DNA of 64,000 nucleotides from Bordetella parapertussis (GTDB taxonomy: Bacteria > Pseudomonadota > Gammaproteobacteria > Burkholderiales > Burkholderiaceae_A): positions 1 to 64,000 of the forward strand of contig CAMAXF010000003.1 in NCBI GenBank assembly GCA_945862305.1, in the 5' to 3' direction. Shown piece by piece: positions 1-9,667 of the stretch. Every line of letters starts with the position of its first letter. Within the stretch, counting starts at the first letter, position 1. The notes under the pieces were generated by a model. It did not search any database and was not told where the DNA came from. It saw nothing but the letters and a program-made list of their open reading frames with translations. The translations under genes and the position numbers were made by a program.

Positions 1-365
1 TGGTGGAGCCGGCGGGAATCGAACCCGCGTCCGCAAGCCTTCCAAAGACAGTTCTACATACTTAGTCGGTCTATTTGGATTTAATCGAGTTGCTTAGCCG
101 ACAGACAGGCCGGCAACCGACGATCCGCTTGTTTTAGGCACCTGACCCACGGCTTGTCCGGTGACGATCTGATGTAAATGACACTGCTGCGGGTTTTACC
201 CCGCCTGGCCCATCAGAGAACCAGTGCAGCGCCCGCCGGGTTTAAGCGGCGAGAGCGAAACGCTCGTCGTTGGCGTTTATTAATGTCCGAATGGATTTAC
301 GAGGGAATCGGTCCTCGGTATGCCCTGCGCTCCTTCACTGCCCACGTCGAAACCAGGTCGGCCCC
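1..365 (-). ncRNA. ssrA: tmRNA (transfer-messenger RNA)
   Basis: Complete one-piece tmRNA, which rescues stalled ribosomes by trans-translation together with SmpB. Read on the minus strand it starts GGGGCCGACCTGG and ends CGGCTCCACCA. The ends pair as a 7-bp acceptor stem containing one G-U pair, followed by discriminator A and an encoded CCA at base 1. A T-arm (GGTTCGATTCC) lies just before the 3' end. An internal tag reading frame gives ANDERFALAA and a stop. The length of 365 nt is typical of the family. A precursor may start further upstream and be trimmed, and no convincing promoter was identified. Confidence 0.96.
242..274 (-). other. tmRNA proteolysis-tag reading frame
   Basis: Within ssrA on the minus strand, the codons GCC AAC GAC GAG CGT TTC GCT CTC GCC GCT TAA encode ANDERFALAA. 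It keeps the AND start and the ALAA end of proteobacterial tags, which are read by SspB and by ClpXP/ClpAP. The resume codon is inferred to be GCC by analogy with the E. coli tag. Confidence 0.92.
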
Positions 366-518
366 AATCTCAATGCGAGCCAGAAGTATTGACCCAACCC
401 CCTGCAGACGCAAGCCTTTTCAGCATGATTTTTCGCAGGCTGTGCACGTGGCGGCAGCACCCGTGGTGTGTTGCACAATCAAGTCTTCCCCACCCAGATC
501 ACCGACCAGGAGCGCCGC

Positions 519-1610
519 ATGTCCAGCCTGTTTGATTCCTTTGCCTTGTCTGACCTGAGCCTGCCCAACCGCATGGTCATGGCCCCGCTCACCCGCAGCC
601 GCGCAGGCGCAGGCAATGTGCCCACGCCACTGATGGCCACTTACTACGCACAGCGCGCCACCGCTGGGCTGATCATTGCCGAGGCCACCCAGGTCTGCCC
701 CGAGGGCCAGGGCTACATCTCCACGCCGGGCATTCACTCGGCCGAGCAGGTCGAGGGCTGGAAGTTGGTGACCGACGCGGTGCATGCCGCGGGTGGGCGC
801 ATCTGTCTGCAGCTGTGGCACGTGGGCCGCATCTCGCACACGAGCTTTCAGCCCGGCGGTGCGGCGCCGGTGGCCCCCTCGGCCATCGCGGCCGACATGA
901 AGGCCTACACGACCGAAGGCTTCGTGCCGTGCTCGACGCCACGGGCTCTGGAGACGAGTGAACTGCCCGGGCTGGTCGAGGCCTACCGACAGGCCGCAGT
1001 TCATGCCAAGGCTGCGGGCTTTGACATGGTGGAGGTGCATGCCGCCAACGGCTACCTCATCGATCAATTCCTGCGCGACAAGACCAACCATCGCACCGAT
1101 GCCTATGGTGGCGCCGTGGAGAACCGCGCGCGACTGCTTCTGGAGGTGGTGGATGTGGTGGCCTCGGTCTATCCGGCTGGCCGCGTGGGCTGCCGCATCT
1201 CGCCGGTGTCGGGCTTCAATGACATCGACGACTCCAACCCACAACCCCTCTTCGCGCATGTGGCCAAGGCATTGGGTAGCCGCGGCCTGGGCTACCTGCA
1301 CATCATTGAAGGGCAGACGGGCGGCCCGCGGGATGCCGACCAGCGGGTGGACTTCGCCGGCCTTCGGCGCAGCTTCAAGCAGGCGGGGGGCCTCTGCACA
1401 GTGGTGAACAACGGCTACACCAAGGCCATGGCCCAGGCGGCCGTGTCGACGAGGGATGCAGACCTGGTGGCCTTCGGTGTGCCCTTTCTGGCCAACCCAG
1501 ACCTCGTGGCCCGCTTCAGGCTGGATGCGCCCCTCAATGCACCGGATGCGTCCACCTTCTATGGTGGCGGCGAGAAGGGGTACACGGATTACCCCACCAT
1601 GGCCCGCTGA
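519..1610 (+). CDS. Alkene reductase / NADH:flavin oxidoreductase, Old Yellow Enzyme family
   Basis: FMN-dependent ene-reductase, like NemA, that reduces activated C=C bonds or nitro compounds in the cytosol with NAD(P)H. The 363-residue TIM barrel has the family start (PNRMVMAPLTRSR) and the active-site motif HAANGY, in which His174 and Asn177 bind substrate and Tyr179 is the proton donor. DAYGGAVENR follows. I chose ATG 519 because AGGAG lies 6 bases before it; an ATG at 468 would add 17 residues unlike the family. The gene stands alone between ssrA and gyrA. The physiological substrate cannot be told from sequence. Confidence 0.9.
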   Translation: MSSLFDSFALSDLSLPNRMVMAPLTRSRAGAGNVPTPLMATYYAQRATAGLIIAEATQVCPEGQGYISTPGIHSAEQVEGWKLVTDAVHAAGGRICLQLWHVGRISHTSFQPGGAAPVAPSAIAADMKAYTTEGFVPCSTPRALETSELPGLVEAYRQAAVHAKAAGFDMVEVHAANGYLIDQFLRDKTNHRTDAYGGAVENRARLLLEVVDVVASVYPAGRVGCRISPVSGFNDIDDSNPQPLFAHVAKALGSRGLGYLHIIEGQTGGPRDADQRVDFAGLRRSFKQAGGLCTVVNNGYTKAMAQAAVSTRDADLVAFGVPFLANPDLVARFRLDAPLNAPDASTFYGGGEKGYTDYPTMAR

Positions 1611-1612
1611 GC

Positions 1613-1703
1613 ACCCTCCGGGCGGGTTTTGGACAGGTGGCATCGGCTGATGTGCCTGTTATTTCCGCATTTGAGCGGTTTGAGCCCCCCGCACGCAGGG
1701 GGG
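1613..1703 (+). terminator. Two candidate hairpins after the ene-reductase gene
   Basis: ACCC at 1613-1616 can pair with GGGT at 1624-1627, followed by TTT: a very short stem with a T tract. Further on, CCCCCC (1685-1690) faces GGGGGG (1698-1703) across a 7-base loop, but no T tract follows. Either could end transcription before gyrA. Neither is a textbook intrinsic terminator. Confidence 0.3.
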
Positions 1704-1735
1704 TAGGGCTTCGGGCGTCAGGCGCTCAAAACGGG

Positions 1736-1741
1736 TAAAAT
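1736..1741 (+). promoter_or_regulatory. Candidate -10 box for gyrA
   Basis: TAAAAT lies 20 bases before the gyrA ATG, which would leave a leader of roughly 13 nt. No good -35 hexamer sits 16-18 bases upstream. The call therefore rests on the -10 match and on this being the first gene of a plus-strand block. Confidence 0.35.
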
Positions 1742-1761
1742 CGCGGGATTTAAGAAGCGCC

Positions 1762-4368
1762 ATGGACTCCTTCGCCAAAGAAACCCTTCCCGTCAGCCTA
1801 GAGCAGGAGATGCGCCGCTCCTACCTCGATTACGCGATGAGCGTGATCGTGGGCCGCGCCTTGCCAGATGTCCGCGATGGCTTGAAGCCCGTGCACCGCC
1901 GGGTGCTCTTTGCCATGCACGAGCTCAACAACGACTGGAACCGGGCCTATAAGAAGTCGGCCCGCATCGTGGGTGATGTGATTGGTAAGTACCACCCCCA
2001 TGGCGACTCGGCCGTCTACGACACGATTGTTCGAATGGCCCAGCACTTCTCGCTGCGCTACATGCTGGTCGACGGCCAGGGCAACTTTGGCTCGGTCGAT
2101 GGCGACAACGCCGCCGCCATGCGTTACACGGAGATCCGCCTGGCCAAGCTGGCCCACGAACTCCTGGAAGACCTCGACAAGGACACCGTCGACTTCGGCC
2201 CGAACTACGACGGCTCTGAGAAAGAGCCGCTCATCATGCCGGCCCGCATCCCCAACCTGCTCATCAATGGGTCCTCGGGCATTGCGGTGGGCATGGCCAC
2301 CAACATTCCGCCCCACAACCTCACGGAGGTCGTGGCCGGCTGCCTGCATTTGCTCGAGAACCCCGAGGCCACGGTCGACGACCTCATGGGCTTCATCCCC
2401 GCACCAGACTTCCCCACGGCCGGCATCATCTACGGGGTGGAGGGTGTTCGCCAGGGCTACCGCACGGGCCGCGGCCGCTGCGTCATGCGGGCCAAGGTGC
2501 ACTTCGAAGACATGGACAAGGGCTCCCGCCAGTCGATCATCGTCGACGAGCTGCCCTATCAGGTGAACAAGCGCTCACTGCTCGAGCGAATTGCAGAACT
2601 GGTCAACGAGAAGCGCCTGGAGGGCATTTCGGACATCCGCGATGAGTCGGACAAGTCCGGCATGCGGGTGGTGATCGAGCTCAAGCGTGGCGAGCTGCCC
2701 GAGGTGGTGCTCAACAACCTCTATAAAAACACCCAGCTGCAAGACAGCTTCGGCATGAACATGGTGGCCCTGGTCGATGGCCAGCCGCGCACCCTCAACC
2801 TCAAGCAGATGCTCGAGTGCTTCCTCTCGCACCGTCGCGAGGTGGTCACACGGCGCACGGTCTTCGAACTTCGCAAGGCCCGCGACCGCGGCCATGTGCT
2901 CGAGGGCCTGGCCGTGGCGGTGTCGAACATGGACGAGATGATTGCCCTCATCAAGGCCTCGCCCACGCCGGTGGAGGCGCGTGAGGGCTTGATGGGAAGG
3001 GCCTGGAAGGCCGACCTGGTTCGTGAACTGCTGGCCCGTGCCACGGAAACCACCGTGGCCGAAGCCTTCAAGCCTGATGGCCTGTCGGCGGCTTATGGTG
3101 CCCAGGCCGATGGCTATCGACTCAGCGAAACCCAGGCCAACGAGATTCTTCAGATGCGTCTGCAGCGCCTCACGGGGCTCGAGCAAGACAAGATCGTCTC
3201 GGAGTACAAAGAGATCATCGAGAAGATCGCAGACCTGCTGGACATTCTCTCGAAGCCTTCCCGCATCACGGCCATCATGACCGAGGAGCTGCAGGCCATC
3301 ACGAAGGAATTTGGGGACGGCCGCCGCTCGGTCATCGAGCTCAATGCCGAGGAATTCCAGACCGAAGACTTCATCACCCCTCAAGAGATGGTGGTCACGC
3401 TCACCCATACGGGCTACATCAAGAGCCAGCCGCTCAACGAGTACCAGGCCCAGCGCCGTGGTGGGCGCGGCAAGACGGCCACGGCCACCAAGGAAGACGA
3501 CTGGATCGACCAGCTCTTCATCGCCAACACCCACGACACCATCTTGGCCTTCTCCAACCGCGGGCGCGTCTATTGGCTCAAGGTCTGGGAGGTGCCGCAG
3601 GGCTCTCGCACCTCGCGTGGCAAGCCGCTGGTGAATGTCTGGCCGCTGGAAGACCAAGAGAAAATCACCGTGGTGCTGCCGGTGAAGGTCTTCTCGGACG
3701 ACCATTTCGTGTTCATGGCCACGGCCCTGGGTACGGTCAAGAAGACACCACTGTCGGCCTTCTCGCGTCCGCTCAAGCGCGGCATCATCGCCTGCTCACT
3801 CGATGAGGGCGATTACCTCATCGGCGCGGCCCTCACCGACGGCGCCCACGATGTGATGCTCTTCTCGGATGCGGGCAAGGCGGTTCGGTTTGCCGAGGGC
3901 GATGTTCGGCCCATGGGCCGAGAGGCCCGTGGTGTTCGAGGCATGTTCCTCGAAGAAGGGCAGTCGCTCATCAGCATGATCGTGGCCGAGGACGAGGCCG
4001 CCTTTGTGCTCACCGCCACCGAAAACGGCTATGGCAAGCGCACGGTCATCTCCGAGCACACCCGCCATGGTCGCGGCACCAAGGGCATGATTGCCATTGC
4101 CACCAGTGAGCGCAACGGTAAGGTGGTCTCGGCCTGCCTCGTGCGCGAGGGTGACGAAATCATGCTCATCACCGACAAGGCCGTGGTGGTTCGCACCCGC
4201 GTCTCGGAGGTGCGGGCGCTTGGCCGTGCCACACAAGGCGTCACGCTCATCTCCATCGACGAGGGCGGGAAACTGGTGGGCGTGCAGCGCATTGCCGACA
4301 CGGGCGACCTCCCTGAGGTGGATGACGCCGAGGAGCCTTCCGACACCGATCCATCCATCGCCACCTAG
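1762..4368 (+). CDS. gyrA: DNA gyrase subunit A
   Basis: Catalytic breakage-reunion subunit of DNA gyrase (A2B2), which introduces negative supercoils. The 868 residues carry the winged-helix/tower core, with the catalytic tyrosine at Tyr122 in AAAMRYTE. The C-terminal beta-pinwheel begins with the GyrA box QRRGGRGK. The quinolone-resistance region is wild type in the usual places: Ser83 and Asp87 (E. coli numbering matches here) in [10 protein letters not shown]. The C-terminus ends in an acidic tail. It leads a block in which the next gene begins 3 bases after its stop. Confidence 0.98.
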   Translation: MDSFAKETLPVSLEQEMRRSYLDYAMSVIVGRALPDVRDGLKPVHRRVLFAMHELNNDWNRAYKKSARIVGDVIGKYHPHGDSAVYDTIVRMAQHFSLRYMLVDGQGNFGSVDGDNAAAMRYTEIRLAKLAHELLEDLDKDTVDFGPNYDGSEKEPLIMPARIPNLLINGSSGIAVGMATNIPPHNLTEVVAGCLHLLENPEATVDDLMGFIPAPDFPTAGIIYGVEGVRQGYRTGRGRCVMRAKVHFEDMDKGSRQSIIVDELPYQVNKRSLLERIAELVNEKRLEGISDIRDESDKSGMRVVIELKRGELPEVVLNNLYKNTQLQDSFGMNMVALVDGQPRTLNLKQMLECFLSHRREVVTRRTVFELRKARDRGHVLEGLAVAVSNMDEMIALIKASPTPVEAREGLMGRAWKADLVRELLARATETTVAEAFKPDGLSAAYGAQADGYRLSETQANEILQMRLQRLTGLEQDKIVSEYKEIIEKIADLLDILSKPSRITAIMTEELQAITKEFGDGRRSVIELNAEEFQTEDFITPQEMVVTLTHTGYIKSQPLNEYQAQRRGGRGKTATATKEDDWIDQLFIANTHDTILAFSNRGRVYWLKVWEVPQGSRTSRGKPLVNVWPLEDQEKITVVLPVKVFSDDHFVFMATALGTVKKTPLSAFSRPLKRGIIACSLDEGDYLIGAALTDGAHDVMLFSDAGKAVRFAEGDVRPMGREARGVRGMFLEEGQSLISMIVAEDEAAFVLTATENGYGKRTVISEHTRHGRGTKGMIAIATSERNGKVVSACLVREGDEIMLITDKAVVVRTRVSEVRALGRATQGVTLISIDEGGKLVGVQRIADTGDLPEVDDAEEPSDTDPSIAT

Positions 4369-4371
4369 GGT

Positions 4372-5325
4372 GTGACAGACGCCCTTCTTCAGGTCTTCCT
4401 GATCGTCTCGGTCGGGATCCTGGTGGCATGGCTGGGCTGGATTGACGAGGCCTCGACCAACCTGTTCTCGGGGCTGGTGCTTCGGGTCTTCATGCCGGCC
4501 TTGTTGTTTCGGTCGATGGCCTCGGTCTCCTTCGAATCCCTGAGTGTCACGCCGATTCTGAGTTACCTCACGGCCGGCCTGCTCATGTATGCCCTGGCCT
4601 TTGTGGTGGCCCGTTACTGGGGGCCACGGACCGACCGGCAGGAGTCGGTGGTGGGATTGTCGGCGGCCACGGCCATTTGCGCCATCTTCTCGAACAATGT
4701 CATGGTGGGCATTCCCATCGTGAAGCTCTTCTACGGCCCCGAGGGCCTGGTGGTGCTGCTCACCGTGCTCTCGATGCATGCCCTGGTGCTGCTGGGCTTT
4801 GGCACCTTGGTCTTTGAACTCACCAGCAAGGGCCGCTCGCCTCAGAGTCGCTGGCTCACGGCGCGTCAACTGGTGCAGACCGCGGTGCTCCACCCGGTGG
4901 TGGTGCCCATTCTGCTGGGCGTGGTGGTGAGCTACTTCGCCATTCCCATGCCCATCCTCATCGACTCCACGCTGGCCGCCCTGGGCCAGGTGGGGGTGCC
5001 CTGCTGTCTGGTGCTGCTCGGGGCCTCGGTCTTTCATGCGCGCAATCGGTTCCAGGCCCGCGGGGTGGGCCTGATCATCCTCTTCAAACTCGCCCTGATG
5101 CCGGCGGTGGTTTTCCTGTTGGCCCAGTTTGTCTTTGAACTCGAGCCGCTGGCCGTGGCGGTGCTCACGACCATGGGCGCGCTGCCCACTGGCGCCAACC
5201 CCTACCTGCTTACCCAGCGATACAACCAGGGCGTCTCGATGGCAGCCACGGCGGTGGCAGCCACCACGGCCTTGTCTGTAATTTCGCTACCCTATGTCTT
5301 GTCGCAGTTTGCCCATGTGAGATAA
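4372..5325 (+). CDS. AEC-family (auxin efflux carrier-type) membrane transporter
   Basis: A 317-residue inner-membrane protein with about ten hydrophobic segments and two-halved architecture, ending in TGANPYLL, consistent with the AEC family (PF03547). That family includes bacterial malonate or other organic-anion permeases. Start GTG 4372 is 3 bases after gyrA, so it is probably co-transcribed. Glycine/asparagine-rich motifs in the middle (FSNNVMVGIP) match the family core. The substrate is unknown, and the link to gyrA/serC looks positional rather than functional. Confidence 0.82.
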   Translation: MTDALLQVFLIVSVGILVAWLGWIDEASTNLFSGLVLRVFMPALLFRSMASVSFESLSVTPILSYLTAGLLMYALAFVVARYWGPRTDRQESVVGLSAATAICAIFSNNVMVGIPIVKLFYGPEGLVVLLTVLSMHALVLLGFGTLVFELTSKGRSPQSRWLTARQLVQTAVLHPVVVPILLGVVVSYFAIPMPILIDSTLAALGQVGVPCCLVLLGASVFHARNRFQARGVGLIILFKLALMPAVVFLLAQFVFELEPLAVAVLTTMGALPTGANPYLLTQRYNQGVSMAATAVAATTALSVISLPYVLSQFAHVR

Positions 5326-5328
5326 CCC

Positions 5329-6471
5329 GTGCCCAGCCATCGTCCTTACAACTTCGCGCCCGGCCCTGCCACGCTGCCAGAGCCAGTGCTCGAGCGGGCT
5401 GCCGACGAGATGGTGAACTGGCGGGGCAGTGGCATGTCGGTCATGGAAATGACCCATCGTGGCGCGCTGTTCTCAGGCATTCACGAGAAGGTGCTTGCCG
5501 ACTTTCGCCGGCTGCTTGCGCTCCCCGACACCCACGACATTCTTTTTATGCAGGGCGGTGCCACGGCGCAGAACGCCATCGTGCCCATGAACCTGCTCTC
5601 GGCCAACGCCAAGTGCGATTACCTCAACACGGGGCATTGGTCGACGAAGTCGCTGGAGGAGGCCCGCAAGTATGGCGACATGCATGTGGTGGCCTCGGCC
5701 GAGGCGCCCCAGCGCATGGATGACCAGGCCTGCGGTGCGTTTGGTTACATCCCACCTGTGAAGGACTGGTCGGTGCGGCCGGATGCAGCCTACCTGCACA
5801 TCTGTGGCAACGAGACCATTGGCGGCGTGGAGTTCCACCAGTGGCCCGACATGGCCAGCCTGGGGGCCCCCAATGTGCCGCTGGTGATCGACATGTCGAG
5901 CCATGTTTTGTCGCGGCCCATGGACTTCTCAACGGTGGCGCTCGCCTATGGTGGCGCCCAGAAGAACATCGGCCCCTCGGGCCTCACGTTTGTGATTGTG
6001 AACAAGGCCCTCTTGGAGACCACGGCCCCCGCAGCAATGGGCATCTGCCCATCGGTCTTTGACTATCGCAAGGTGGCCGCGAACCAGTCGCTGCTCAACA
6101 CGCCCTCGACCTTCGCCATCTACATGGCGGGCCTGGTCTTTGAATGGCTGGAGGCCCAGGGTGGCACCGAGGCCATGGGCCGCATCAATGGCCAGAAGGC
6201 CGCGATGCTCTATGCCGCCCTCGATGGCTCGGATTTTTATCAGACCCGTGTGGCCCGCGCAGCGCGCTCGTGGATGAATGTGCCTTTTTACCTGCCGGAC
6301 GACCGCCTCTATGAGCCCTTCCTGGTGGGGGCCAACGACCGTGGCCTGCTCAACCTCAAGGGCCACAAGGCGGTGGGTGGCCTGCGTGCGAGTATCTACA
6401 ACGCCATGCCGCTCGAGGGTGTGGTGGCCTTGGTGGATTACCTTCAGGCCTTTGAGAAGGAGCATGCATGA
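5329..6471 (+). CDS. serC: Phosphoserine aminotransferase
   Basis: Class V PLP aminotransferase converting 3-phosphohydroxypyruvate and glutamate to phosphoserine; it also acts in pyridoxine synthesis. The 380 residues start with the family signature YNFAPGPATLPE, and the PLP lysine lies in GGAQKNIGPSG. GTG 5329 is 3 bases after the transporter stop and gives the standard N-terminus. The 3' end overlaps pheA by 4 bases (ATGA). This serC-pheA-hisC-tyrA-aroA order groups serine and aromatic amino-acid synthesis, as in other Burkholderiales. Confidence 0.97.
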   Translation: MPSHRPYNFAPGPATLPEPVLERAADEMVNWRGSGMSVMEMTHRGALFSGIHEKVLADFRRLLALPDTHDILFMQGGATAQNAIVPMNLLSANAKCDYLNTGHWSTKSLEEARKYGDMHVVASAEAPQRMDDQACGAFGYIPPVKDWSVRPDAAYLHICGNETIGGVEFHQWPDMASLGAPNVPLVIDMSSHVLSRPMDFSTVALAYGGAQKNIGPSGLTFVIVNKALLETTAPAAMGICPSVFDYRKVAANQSLLNTPSTFAIYMAGLVFEWLEAQGGTEAMGRINGQKAAMLYAALDGSDFYQTRVARAARSWMNVPFYLPDDRLYEPFLVGANDRGLLNLKGHKAVGGLRASIYNAMPLEGVVALVDYLQAFEKEHA

Positions 6472-7580
6472 CCCCCGAGATGCTCAAATCGTTTCGAGAC
6501 CGCATCGATGCCCTCGATGACCAACTCATTGCCCTGCTGGCCGAGCGGGCCTCCATCGTGCAGGAGGTCGGCCGCAACAAGCACAAGGTGGGCGCGGCCG
6601 TTTTCCGCCCCGAGCGGGAGGTGGCCATCATCGAGCGGATGTGTGCGGCCAACCGAGACCTTCAAGGCCCATTGCCGGACCAATCCATTGCGGCCATTTG
6701 GCTGGAAATCATCTCTGGTTGCCGGGCGCTCGAGCGTGAGATGCGCATTTCTTATCTCGGCCCTGCAGGCACCTACAGCGAACAAGCGGTTCGGGTTCTC
6801 TTTGGACATCGCGCGGCCTACTTCCCCTGCGCCTCGCTGGATGAGGCCCTGGCCATGGCCGAGAAGGGCCTGGTGGATGTTGCACTGCTGCCCGTGGAGA
6901 ACTCGATTGAGGGCACGGTGGGCCGCACGCTCGACCTGCTGCTGAGCACGCCCTTGAAGATCAGCGCCGAGGTTTCGATACCGATTCACCATCGGCTTTT
7001 GCATGCCACTGGTGAGACCGCAGAGGTGACTCAGATCGTGGCCCATGCCCAGGCGCTGGCCCAATGCCAGCAGTGGCTCGATGCCCATTGGCCGAAGGCC
7101 GACCGCATTGCCGTGGCCAGTAACGGCCATGCGGCAGAGATGGCCTCGAAGGACCCAAGCCTGGCGGCCATCGCAGGCCAGGCTGCCGCCGAGCATTACA
7201 AGTTGCAGACCTTGGCCGATCGCATCGAGGACGACCCGAGCAATCGCACGCGCTTTGCAGCACTGGGGGCCTTTGAGCCCGAGGGCTGTGGCACCGATCA
7301 GACCTCGCTGATTCTCTCCGTGCCGGACAAGGCTGGGGCCATGCTCTCGCTCATCGAACCACTGGCCCGCCATGGCGTGTCGATGAAACGCTTTGAGTCG
7401 CGACCTGCCCGACAGTTGGGCAGCGGCGGCTGGGAGTATTTCTTTTATGTGGACCTCGTGGGCCACCGCGAGGACGCGAGCGTGGCCGCAGCCTTGGATG
7501 AGATTCGTGCCCGGGCCGGTCTCTTCAAGCTCTTGGGCTCCTACCCCTTATTCGACAAGCTCACGGCCCCGCCGGCCTGA
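6468..7580 (+). CDS. pheA: Bifunctional chorismate mutase / prephenate dehydratase (P-protein)
   Basis: Makes phenylpyruvate from chorismate for phenylalanine synthesis. The domains, in order over 370 residues, are an AroQ-type chorismate mutase helix bundle (residues about 1-90, RDRIDALDDQLIALLAERA), prephenate dehydratase (from about 95, YLGPAGTYSEQA) and a C-terminal ACT domain for phenylalanine feedback. The ACT domain carries the ESRP motif. The start overlaps the serC stop by ATGA, implying translational coupling. Confidence 0.97.
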   Translation: MTPEMLKSFRDRIDALDDQLIALLAERASIVQEVGRNKHKVGAAVFRPEREVAIIERMCAANRDLQGPLPDQSIAAIWLEIISGCRALEREMRISYLGPAGTYSEQAVRVLFGHRAAYFPCASLDEALAMAEKGLVDVALLPVENSIEGTVGRTLDLLLSTPLKISAEVSIPIHHRLLHATGETAEVTQIVAHAQALAQCQQWLDAHWPKADRIAVASNGHAAEMASKDPSLAAIAGQAAAEHYKLQTLADRIEDDPSNRTRFAALGAFEPEGCGTDQTSLILSVPDKAGAMLSLIEPLARHGVSMKRFESRPARQLGSGGWEYFFYVDLVGHREDASVAAALDEIRARAGLFKLLGSYPLFDKLTAPPA

Positions 7581-7607
7581 GCAACCTGCACGCACAAGGC
7601 AAACGAC

Positions 7608-8747
7608 ATGGCCATTCAAGACCAGGCACCTGACCACATTCGGGCCATCGCTCCCTACCAGGGTGGCCTTCCCATCTCTGAGATTGCGCGGCGCTATGGC
7701 TTCTCGGAGGCGCAGGTGGTCAAGCTCGCCTCCAATGAGAATCCGCTGGGCATGGGCCCGAAGGCGCGCGCGGCCATGCTCGCGGCCAGCCAAGACCTGG
7801 GCCGATATCCGGATGGCAATGGCCATGACCTCAAGGCGGCCTTGTCCAAGCGTTTTGACCTGCCGGCAGACTGGATCACGATTGGCAACGGCAGCAACGA
7901 CATCCTGGAACTCGTGGCCCACGCCTTTCTGCGGCCAGGCCGTGCCTCGGTCTTTTCGGCGCACTCGTTTGCTGTCTATGCCCTGGCCACGCAGGCCACG
8001 GGTGGCACGGCCGTGGTGGTGCCGGCTTTGGCCGACACCCTGGGCCACGACCTCTCGGGCTTTCTTTCCCGCATCGATTCGAACACAGCCGTGGTCTGGG
8101 TGGCCAACCCGAACAACCCCACGGGCAGTTTTCTGCCGGGCTCGGCCATTGAATCTTTCCTAAAGCAGGTGCCCTCCGATGTCTTGGTTGTGCTCGATGA
8201 GGCCTACACGGAATACCTCGAGCCAGAGGATCGTTACCCCGCCTTCGATTGGGTGCGAAGCTTCCCGAACCTGTTGGTCTCGCGATCGTTCTCCAAGGCC
8301 TATGGCCTTGCGGGCCTGCGTGTGGGCTATGGGGTGGCGCAGCCCGCGGTGACCGACCTGCTCAACCGGGTGCGCCAACCCTTCAATGTGAACAGCCTGG
8401 CCCAAGCCGCTGCCGCTGCCGCGCTCTTCGACGAGGACTTTCTCGCCGCCTCGGCCCAACTCAACCGCGAGGGCCTGGCGCAAATGCGTTCGGGGCTTGC
8501 CGCACTCGGTGTGAGCGTGTTGCCCTCCTGGGGCAACTTTGTGTTGGCCGATTTGTCCGCCCACCGTGGCACGACGGCTGGTGCAGGTGGTCGCTGCTTT
8601 GAAGCCTTGTTGGCCAAGGGCGTGATCACACGGCCGGTGGGCAACTACGGGCTGCCCGACCATCTGCGCATCTCGATTGGCACGGCCGTAGAGAACGATG
8701 CCTTCCTGAAGGCGATGGCCCAGGTCTTGCCGGGTCTGGCCGCCTGA
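7608..8747 (+). CDS. hisC: Histidinol-phosphate / aromatic aminotransferase
   Basis: Class I/II PLP aminotransferase of 379 residues. The PLP lysine lies in SRSFSKAYGLAGLRVGY, and NPNNPTG and VLDEAYTEY are also present. Placed between pheA and tyrA, it may act mainly as an aromatic transaminase (phenylpyruvate or prephenate) as well as, or instead of, in histidine synthesis; this is an inference from context. It starts 27 bases after pheA, and its TGA shares a base with the tyrA ATG. Confidence 0.92.
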   Translation: MAIQDQAPDHIRAIAPYQGGLPISEIARRYGFSEAQVVKLASNENPLGMGPKARAAMLAASQDLGRYPDGNGHDLKAALSKRFDLPADWITIGNGSNDILELVAHAFLRPGRASVFSAHSFAVYALATQATGGTAVVVPALADTLGHDLSGFLSRIDSNTAVVWVANPNNPTGSFLPGSAIESFLKQVPSDVLVVLDEAYTEYLEPEDRYPAFDWVRSFPNLLVSRSFSKAYGLAGLRVGYGVAQPAVTDLLNRVRQPFNVNSLAQAAAAAALFDEDFLAASAQLNREGLAQMRSGLAALGVSVLPSWGNFVLADLSAHRGTTAGAGGRCFEALLAKGVITRPVGNYGLPDHLRISIGTAVENDAFLKAMAQVLPGLAA

Positions 8748-9667
8748 TGCAGCAACTGGTCATTCTGGGCGCCGGCCTGATTGGTGGATCGGTGGCGGTT
8801 GCGGCGCGTGCCAAGGGGCTCGCAGAACGCATTGTTGTGATCGACCCGGACCCAGCCCAGGCCGCACTGCGCCTGGGCCTGGCCGATGAACAATTTGAGA
8901 GCCTGTCGGCCTGGCGGGCTTCGCCCGCAGGCTCTTCGGTTGCATCGGGTTCATCCGGCACCAATCCCCCCGCCTCGGGCACCACGGCCGTGGTGCTCGC
9001 GGCGCCAGTGCCGGTGATTGCGAATAGCCTTGCAAGCCTGGCCGATCATTTTCAAGAGTTCTCCCCCGCCTGGGTCACCGAACTTGGCAGCACCAAGCAT
9101 GCCTTCTTGGAAGCCTTGAACGGCCTGCGGGGCCATCCAGCCGAGTCGGTCTTGCGCGCGTGTTTTGTGCCAACCCACCCGATGGCGGGATCGGAGGCCA
9201 GCGGTGCGCAAGCAGCCAGCGCCACCTTGTTTCAAGGTGCACGCATTCTGGTCTGCGACCTGCCCGAGAACACGCCCGCCGCGGTGGCCGCGGTGGAATC
9301 CTTTTGGCTAAGCCTGGGCGGTCAGCCCACCCGACTGCCCCTGCAAGACCACGATGCCGTTCTCGCTGCGATCAGTCACTTCCCGCACCTCCTGGCCTAT
9401 GGGCTGGCGGGCTTGCTGGCCCACACGCCGGTGGCGGGCCTCGCCCAAACGTTGCACGGTGGCGGACTGCGAGACACCACGCGCATTGCAGCTTCGTCTG
9501 CCAGCCTGTGGGCCGACATTCTTTTGGACAACCGGTCTGAACTGCTCCCACTGATCTCGGCCTGGGAGCAGTCGTTCGGTCAATTGAGCAAGGCCGTGGC
9601 CGATTCCGACCGTGCCCGACTGGTGGCCCTTTTGGAGGACGCCGCGCGCTGGCGGAGGGGGTTTTGA
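8747..9667 (+). CDS. tyrA: Prephenate/arogenate dehydrogenase
   Basis: NAD(P)-dependent dehydrogenase of tyrosine synthesis, 306 residues. The Rossmann motif GAGLIGGS is at residues 8-15, and the substrate-domain motifs THPMAGSEASG and ISHFPHL are present. The start overlaps the hisC stop by one base, and the stop overlaps the next gene's TTG (TTGA). Residues about 55-79 are a Ser/Gly/Pro-rich stretch just before the strand AVVLAAPV that most family members do not have. Its DNA includes the hairpin GCGGGC-TTC-GCCCGC (8914-8928). Confidence 0.94.
   Translation: MQQLVILGAGLIGGSVAVAARAKGLAERIVVIDPDPAQAALRLGLADEQFESLSAWRASPAGSSVASGSSGTNPPASGTTAVVLAAPVPVIANSLASLADHFQEFSPAWVTELGSTKHAFLEALNGLRGHPAESVLRACFVPTHPMAGSEASGAQAASATLFQGARILVCDLPENTPAAVAAVESFWLSLGGQPTRLPLQDHDAVLAAISHFPHLLAYGLAGLLAHTPVAGLAQTLHGGGLRDTTRIAASSASLWADILLDNRSELLPLISAWEQSFGQLSKAVADSDRARLVALLEDAARWRRGF

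Noticed and set aside
508-522. Identical 15-base text AGGAGCGCCGCATGT at the starts of the ene-reductase (508-522) and the prepilin gene (62267-62281)
   Set aside because: Two 15-base matches are expected by chance in 64 kb, and both are just a ribosome-binding site plus start codon.
178-558. Plus-strand open frames across the tmRNA region
   Set aside because: The region is the ssrA gene on the minus strand; the frames have no coding character.
1762-4368. Possible quinolone-resistance change in gyrA
   Set aside because: Ser83 and Asp87 are the usual sensitive residues.
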